From Leptospira hartskeerlii (lineage in GTDB: Bacteria > Spirochaetota > Leptospiria > Leptospirales > Leptospiraceae): DNA of 64,000 nt. Location: assembly GCF_002811475.1 (NCBI RefSeq), contig NZ_NPDL01000005.1, positions 176,823 to 240,822 of the forward strand, written 5' to 3'. The notes under the pieces are model-generated. The model was given only the letters and a program-made list of their open reading frames with translations, was not told the origin of the DNA and ran no database searches. Positions within the stretch are counted from its first letter, which is position 1. Each line of letters begins with the position of its first letter. Below are positions 59,806-64,000 of the stretch, one piece after another. The position numbers were made by a program, and so were the translations under genes.

Positions 59806-62526
59806 ATGATTCAGAAATTACTCAGGGTCCTATTCGGAAGTAAATACGAAAGAGATCTTAAAAGACTCACTCCGATTGTAGTCCAAATTAATTCTTTGGA
59901 AGAGTCCATGCGCTCTCTCAGCGATTCTGAACTTTCTTCTCAAACTAGAAAGTTCAAAGAAAGACTCGCTAAAGGAGAGAGTTTAGATGATATTCTTCCG
60001 GAAGCATTTGCTACAGTAAGAGAAGCCGCCTTAAGAAAATTAGGGATGCGCCATTTTGATGTGCAGATGATGGGTGGTATCTCTCTTCATTGGGGAAATA
60101 TTTCCGAGATGAAAACCGGAGAAGGTAAAACACTTACTTCTACACTTGCAGTTTATCTAAATGCGTTAGCGGGTAAAGGGGTTCATGTTGTTACTGTGAA
60201 CGATTACCTGGCAAGAAGGGACGCTTTGTGGATGAAGCCGATCTATGATTTCCTGGATTTGTCCGTCGGGATCATCCAACATGATATGGAACATGACGAT
60301 CGTAAGAAGGCTTATTCTTCCGATATCACATACGGAACCAATAACGAATATGGTTTCGATTATTTGAGAGACAATATGGTTTCTCATATTGATCACAAGG
60401 TGCAAAGAGCGCATTATTTTGCGATCGTGGATGAGGTTGACTCCATCTTGATCGACGAAGCACGAACTCCACTTATTATTTCAGGTCCTTCTGACGAATC
60501 CACAGACAAATATACCCGTATAGATAAGATCATTCCTAAGTTAATCGAAGGCGAGGATTACGAGAAGGATGAAAAGGCTAAAAACACCCTTATGACAGAA
60601 AAGGGTGTTGCGCATGTGGAAGAGATCCTCGGGATCGAAAACTTATACGCGCCTCAAAACGTGGATTTAGTGCACCACGTTCACCAAGCATTAAAAGCTC
60701 ATAAAATATTCCAGAGAGATGTGGACTATGTGGTCCAAAACGGAGAAGTGATCATCGTGGATGAGTTCACCGGCCGTTTGATGTCCGGTCGTAGATATTC
60801 TGACGGACTTCACCAAGCTCTGGAAGCTAAGGAAGGAGTTCCAATCGCAAGAGAATCCCAGACTTTAGCGAGTATCACTTTTCAAAACTATTTCAGATTA
60901 TACGAAAAACTTTCCGGTATGACTGGAACTGCAGACACAGAAGCGGAAGAATTCCATAAGATCTATAATCTGGATGTAATCGTAATTCCTCCGAACGTTC
61001 CTGTTCAAAGAAAGGATGCAGCGGACCGAGTTTATAGAACCGAGAAAGAAAAGTTCACTGCTATCTTAAACGAGATCAAAGATTGCCGTGATAAAAAACA
61101 ACCTGTTCTTGTTGGAACAATCTCCATCGAAAAATCTGAGGTTCTAGCTAGACTTTTGGCTCAGGCGGGGATCGCGCATAACGTTTTGAATGCTAAGTTC
61201 CACGAAAAAGAAGCGGAGATCATTGCAAACGCAGGAAAACCTGCAGCGGTCACGATCGCTACTAACATGGCGGGAAGGGGAACTGACATCGTTCTTGGTG
61301 GTGCTCAGCTATTTAAGGAAAGTCTGGAGTCTTGGAAAGAATCCGATCCGGTGATCAGTGAATTTAAAGAAGCGGTAGTTCGTGCAGATTTTGAAAGAGC
61401 AGAATCCATTTCTCAAAGATTAGATTCTCAGACAAAAAAATCAAAAGCAAATGACATTCTGACCAGTGCAAAAATCTGGAGAAAGAACCATGAAGAGGTT
61501 CTGGAAGCAGGTGGTCTTCATATTTTAGGAACAGAAAGACATGAGGCGAGAAGGATAGACAACCAGCTTAGGGGTCGTTCCGGTCGTCAGGGAGATCCAG
61601 GCTCCAGTAGATTCTATCTTTCCTTACAAGACGATCTAATGAGGATTTTCGGATCCGATAGGATTGCAGGCATCATGGAAAGACTCAAGATGCCGGAAGG
61701 ACAAGAAATTGAGCATCCAATGGTGTCTAACGCGATTGCCAGAGCCCAGAAAAGGGTAGAAGGTCATAACTTCGATATTCGTAAACATCTCTTGGAATAC
61801 GACGATGTAATGAACCGCCAAAGGATCGTCATATACAAGATGAGAAACGAAGTCTTAGAAGGCGGAGACGTAACCGGACAGGCAAAAAGTTTCTTAGAAG
61901 AAATGATAGAAGCCCAAGTGGTCGCCACCTGTGAGGGAGGAAATCCTAACGGTTGGGAATGGGATGTTCTAAAAGAATGGTTCGAAGGTCTAGGGCTTCC
62001 ATGGAAAGTAGACCAAGACGCAATTAAAAAATCCAAGAACCCTCAGTTGGCTATTTTTGATTCTTTAAATAATGCTGCTCAGAACTTTTACCAAGAAAAA
62101 GCGGATCGTATCGGCGCAGACGTTTGGAAACTTTTAGAAAGAAATATTTTCTTAGATATTCTGGACCATCGTTGGAAAGAACATCTATACTCCATGGACC
62201 ATTTGAGAGAAGGTATCTGGACAGTCGGTTATGGTGAAAAGAATCCACTCGTAGAATATAAACTACAAGGTTTCAGATTATTCGATCAAGCTATCGAGAA
62301 CATGAAATATGAGATCGTTAGCTTCTTAGTTCGTGTAGAAGTTACTGAAAAAACTCAGTTGCCTGAAGAGAAAAAAGAGTATAAAAAAGTAGGACAGGAA
62401 CTTACAGGAGGCTTCCAAGAATTGCAGGGAGCTAAACCTAAAAATCCTGCGGCAGAAGCAATGCCGGTGACTTCCGGAGGGGGAGGTTCCTCTGAAAGGA
62501 AAACCAGTCGGAGAAAAAGAAAATGA
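59806..62526 (+). CDS. secA: Preprotein translocase ATPase SecA
   Basis: A 906-residue motor ATPase that drives Sec-dependent export. Walker A GEGKT near 105-109, DEAD-like [32 protein letters not shown], and the [24 protein letters not shown] region present as [18 protein letters not shown]. The C-terminus ends in a Gly/Ser-rich then basic tail ([11 protein letters not shown]) and lacks the Cys/His zinc motif that in many proteobacteria binds SecB. It overlaps the lipoprotein gene by ATGA (62523-62526). Confidence 0.97.
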   Translation: MIQKLLRVLFGSKYERDLKRLTPIVVQINSLEESMRSLSDSELSSQTRKFKERLAKGESLDDILPEAFATVREAALRKLGMRHFDVQMMGGISLHWGNISEMKTGEGKTLTSTLAVYLNALAGKGVHVVTVNDYLARRDALWMKPIYDFLDLSVGIIQHDMEHDDRKKAYSSDITYGTNNEYGFDYLRDNMVSHIDHKVQRAHYFAIVDEVDSILIDEARTPLIISGPSDESTDKYTRIDKIIPKLIEGEDYEKDEKAKNTLMTEKGVAHVEEILGIENLYAPQNVDLVHHVHQALKAHKIFQRDVDYVVQNGEVIIVDEFTGRLMSGRRYSDGLHQALEAKEGVPIARESQTLASITFQNYFRLYEKLSGMTGTADTEAEEFHKIYNLDVIVIPPNVPVQRKDAADRVYRTEKEKFTAILNEIKDCRDKKQPVLVGTISIEKSEVLARLLAQAGIAHNVLNAKFHEKEAEIIANAGKPAAVTIATNMAGRGTDIVLGGAQLFKESLESWKESDPVISEFKEAVVRADFERAESISQRLDSQTKKSKANDILTSAKIWRKNHEEVLEAGGLHILGTERHEARRIDNQLRGRSGRQGDPGSSRFYLSLQDDLMRIFGSDRIAGIMERLKMPEGQEIEHPMVSNAIARAQKRVEGHNFDIRKHLLEYDDVMNRQRIVIYKMRNEVLEGGDVTGQAKSFLEEMIEAQVVATCEGGNPNGWEWDVLKEWFEGLGLPWKVDQDAIKKSKNPQLAIFDSLNNAAQNFYQEKADRIGADVWKLLERNIFLDILDHRWKEHLYSMDHLREGIWTVGYGEKNPLVEYKLQGFRLFDQAIENMKYEIVSFLVRVEVTEKTQLPEEKKEYKKVGQELTGGFQELQGAKPKNPAAEAMPVTSGGGGSSERKTSRRKRK

Positions 62527-63005
62527 GATCCTCTTTCGTATTTACTCTTTGTCTATTCTTACTGTTTCAATGTACTTACTTTTCTCCTGAATCCAATAGA
62601 GAATCTAAGAGTCCAAATCGTTTGTATTCTGAATGTATGGAAACCTTTGCAGATGATGCAAAGTGTAAGGAATTCGTACTCAAATCTATTCCGGATGCAG
62701 ACATAAGTTTACTGGGCAAAGATGCGGATCCAAACGCAGTACAAGCTTCCACTACCATTTTTATCAGAGAAGAGCTGGTTCGGTCCTTGTTGTACCAAAA
62801 TAAATTATTTGTGAAAAACAAACTGGGAGAGCCCGACGAAAAAAGGACCGTGAACAATTGGGCACCGGGAATGGAAGAATGGTTATACTATAGGCCTGTT
62901 TCCAAATTTGCAGAAGGATCTAGGCCGGACAGAGAGATTTTAATACGCTTTCAGCGAGGTGCAGTAGTCCATGTGGGTCATACTTCACCTAGTCCAAATC
63001 GTTAA
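62523..63005 (+). CDS. Predicted lipoprotein
   Basis: A 160-residue protein with a signal peptide and lipobox LLFQ-C17. The mature part has a Cys pair ([15 protein letters not shown]) and a C-terminal strand-rich region ([11 protein letters not shown] ... [15 protein letters not shown]) resembling SmpA/BamE- or OmlA-type folds in outline only. Its ATG overlaps the secA stop, so it is in the secA transcript. Function unknown. Confidence 0.75.
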   Translation: MRSSFVFTLCLFLLFQCTYFSPESNRESKSPNRLYSECMETFADDAKCKEFVLKSIPDADISLLGKDADPNAVQASTTIFIREELVRSLLYQNKLFVKNKLGEPDEKRTVNNWAPGMEEWLYYRPVSKFAEGSRPDREILIRFQRGAVVHVGHTSPSPNR

Positions 63006-63113
63006 GCCATCTTCTATTTAATTTAACCAAAAACGAATTGGAAAGTCGGGTCTTTATTCGTAATATATAGTAAGGATTGACGGAATATACTCCTATATTC
63101 TTTTGGCATAATA

Positions 63114-63470
63114 GTGCGGCGCATACCTTACATTCTGCTGATTTTCTTACAAATAGCTCTGGTAGTCTTCTCATCTACTTTGGAATGGGTGGATAAGGAA
63201 GAGGAAAGCCGCCATATTTCTTTATCCCAAACAAAGAAAAACATTTCAACTGCCCTTGAATCGGATCTTACGGATTCCGAAGGATTAGTTTATACACAGG
63301 CTAGAGAAAGAGACAGCAGACTTGCTGACTTTCTCATAGAAGCTTTATCTAGCTATCCTTGGACTCCATCCACGTTCGATTCTAAGATCGTATTTGTAGA
63401 CGGTCGGTACAGATCGAACCGTCTCCTCCATTTCTCCCTAACAAATCTACCCCCACCTAGCCTGACCTAA
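63114..63470 (+). CDS. Membrane-anchored small hypothetical protein
   Basis: A 118-residue protein starting with GTG. The N-terminus (PYILLIFLQIALVVFSS) is a signal anchor; the rest is soluble (SLSQTKKNISTALESDLTD) and Pro-rich at the end. It lies 110 bases upstream of a TolC-type gene on the same strand; small proteins in this position sometimes lead efflux operons. No family recognised. Confidence 0.55.
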   Translation: MRRIPYILLIFLQIALVVFSSTLEWVDKEEESRHISLSQTKKNISTALESDLTDSEGLVYTQARERDSRLADFLIEALSSYPWTPSTFDSKIVFVDGRYRSNRLLHFSLTNLPPPSLT

Positions 63471-63580
63471 TCAACTAATATTACTTCGGAACGATTTTCG
63501 TGCCATAGGTCTATCGATTTCGTTCCATAGGGGGTCTTTGCGTAAGCTTAAGCTATCTTTAGGGATAACTTCGTACAACT

Positions 63581-64000
63581 ATGAATAAAAAGATAATAAC
63601 GTTTCTAATCTTGGTCTGGGCCACGAATCAGACAGTATCTCAGCCGGATCCAAGCCCTGGTGCGGCTTCCGTTGGAATAGATCCTTTGTATTCTGAAGAA
63701 AAGATCGCGGCTGCTTCCGGAGATCAGGAAAGGACACAAGTTCGTTTGGAACTTGCCAAGGCTGAAGAATTACTTTGGAAGAATAACCTTCTATTACTCG
63801 CTTCTAAATTTAATATAGACGCTAGAAAAGCAGGCATAGAGCAAGCAGGTCTCTATGCGAACCCGAACATTTTCGTGGATCAGAGTATTTTTGCGGAACC
63901 TACTCAACGTTATTTCGATTTTACTAGATCGGGACAAACTGTTGTGCAGATCCAACAAGTATTCTTACTCGGCGGTAAGATCGACAAACGGATTAGAGTT
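63581..64000 (+). CDS. TolC-type outer-membrane efflux protein (3' end outside the window)
   Basis: An ATG at 63581 opens a frame of 140 codons that runs off the right edge. The N-terminus ([18 protein letters not shown]) is a signal peptide. The following [19 protein letters not shown] and [19 protein letters not shown] stretches, with the 'A-G-L-x-x-N-P' turn, are typical of TolC/CzcC-like outer-membrane factors. Membrane-fusion and RND pump genes are expected beyond the edge. Confidence 0.8.
   Translation, partial: MNKKIITFLILVWATNQTVSQPDPSPGAASVGIDPLYSEEKIAAASGDQERTQVRLELAKAEELLWKNNLLLLASKFNIDARKAGIEQAGLYANPNIFVDQSIFAEPTQRYFDFTRSGQTVVQIQQVFLLGGKIDKRIRV

Noticed and set aside
63077..63112. 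TTGACG / TATATT as a promoter before the small anchored gene
   Set aside because: Spacing of 11 bases is too short for a sigma-70 type promoter.

Overview
The window reads as a contiguous piece of a Leptospira chromosome. This assignment is an inference from gene content and was not confirmed by any search. It rests on a Lsa36-like surface protein, spirochaete-type lipoproteins, several chemoreceptors, an acidic-tailed RNA polymerase omega-like protein, and housekeeping genes (tig-clpP-clpX, secA, ilvBN, tatA/tatC) lying among short conserved hypotheticals. Coding density is high and many neighbours overlap by ATGA or sit 1-3 bases apart. No insertion sequence, prophage, integrase or CRISPR array was seen.

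Layout. 1-6943 (minus): an AarF/UbiB-like kinase, FeoA, FeoB, an LtaS-like sulfatase-fold transferase, a NeuB-type sialic-acid synthase and a cut-off exported protein, arranged as one dense run. 7139-14228: a stand-alone protein with an XPB-helicase N-terminal-like domain, a small hypothetical, a chemoreceptor with an extra multi-pass membrane module, a metallophosphoesterase and a TPR protein. 14478-20971 (plus): acetolactate synthase ilvBN, then two tandem paralogous chemoreceptors of identical length (691 residues). 20973-24713: HemW, a GH3 NagZ-like enzyme and a lipoprotein SGNH esterase.

24811-32275 is molybdenum-cofactor territory. It holds a molybdopterin oxidoreductase, MoeB with a rhodanese domain, MoaA, MoaD, MoaE and MobA. 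A four-gene ArsR/AHSA1/membrane/VOC operon with a perfect palindromic operator is inserted between them. 32341-35706 holds tRNA-Gly(GCC) followed by the tig-clpP-clpX proteostasis operon, which ends at a long inverted repeat. 35834-39262 (minus) holds a zinc alcohol dehydrogenase, a degenerate SpoIIE-like membrane protein, TatC and TatA. 39379-46085 (plus) holds two hypotheticals (one only 56 residues), thioredoxin, an MBL-fold/double cyclic-nucleotide-binding protein, an acyl-CoA dehydrogenase, the Lsa36-like protein and a double-ACT protein.

46142-58284 is mostly minus strand: a TetA-like MFS transporter, a phasin-like protein, a bifunctional nuclease with a UVR motif, a two-domain alpha/beta hydrolase, a REC-PAS-PAS-HisKA_2 hybrid kinase, a CAT-anticodon tRNA that looks like the lysidine-type tRNA-Ile, a response regulator/HEAT-repeat/two-secreted-protein operon, a DUF115 (Maf-like) protein and the omega-like subunit. 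58416-64000 (plus) holds a TlpA-like lipoprotein, a class I glutamine amidotransferase, SecA, a lipoprotein, and the start of what may be a TolC-type efflux operon cut by the window edge.

No obviously new defence or mobile system was found. The items most worth following are the stand-alone XPB-like protein, the MBL/cNMP fusion, the acidic omega tail, the clpX-adh inverted repeat, the odd-composition stretch near 53.1-53.35 kb, and the RR/HEAT/secreted-protein operon.
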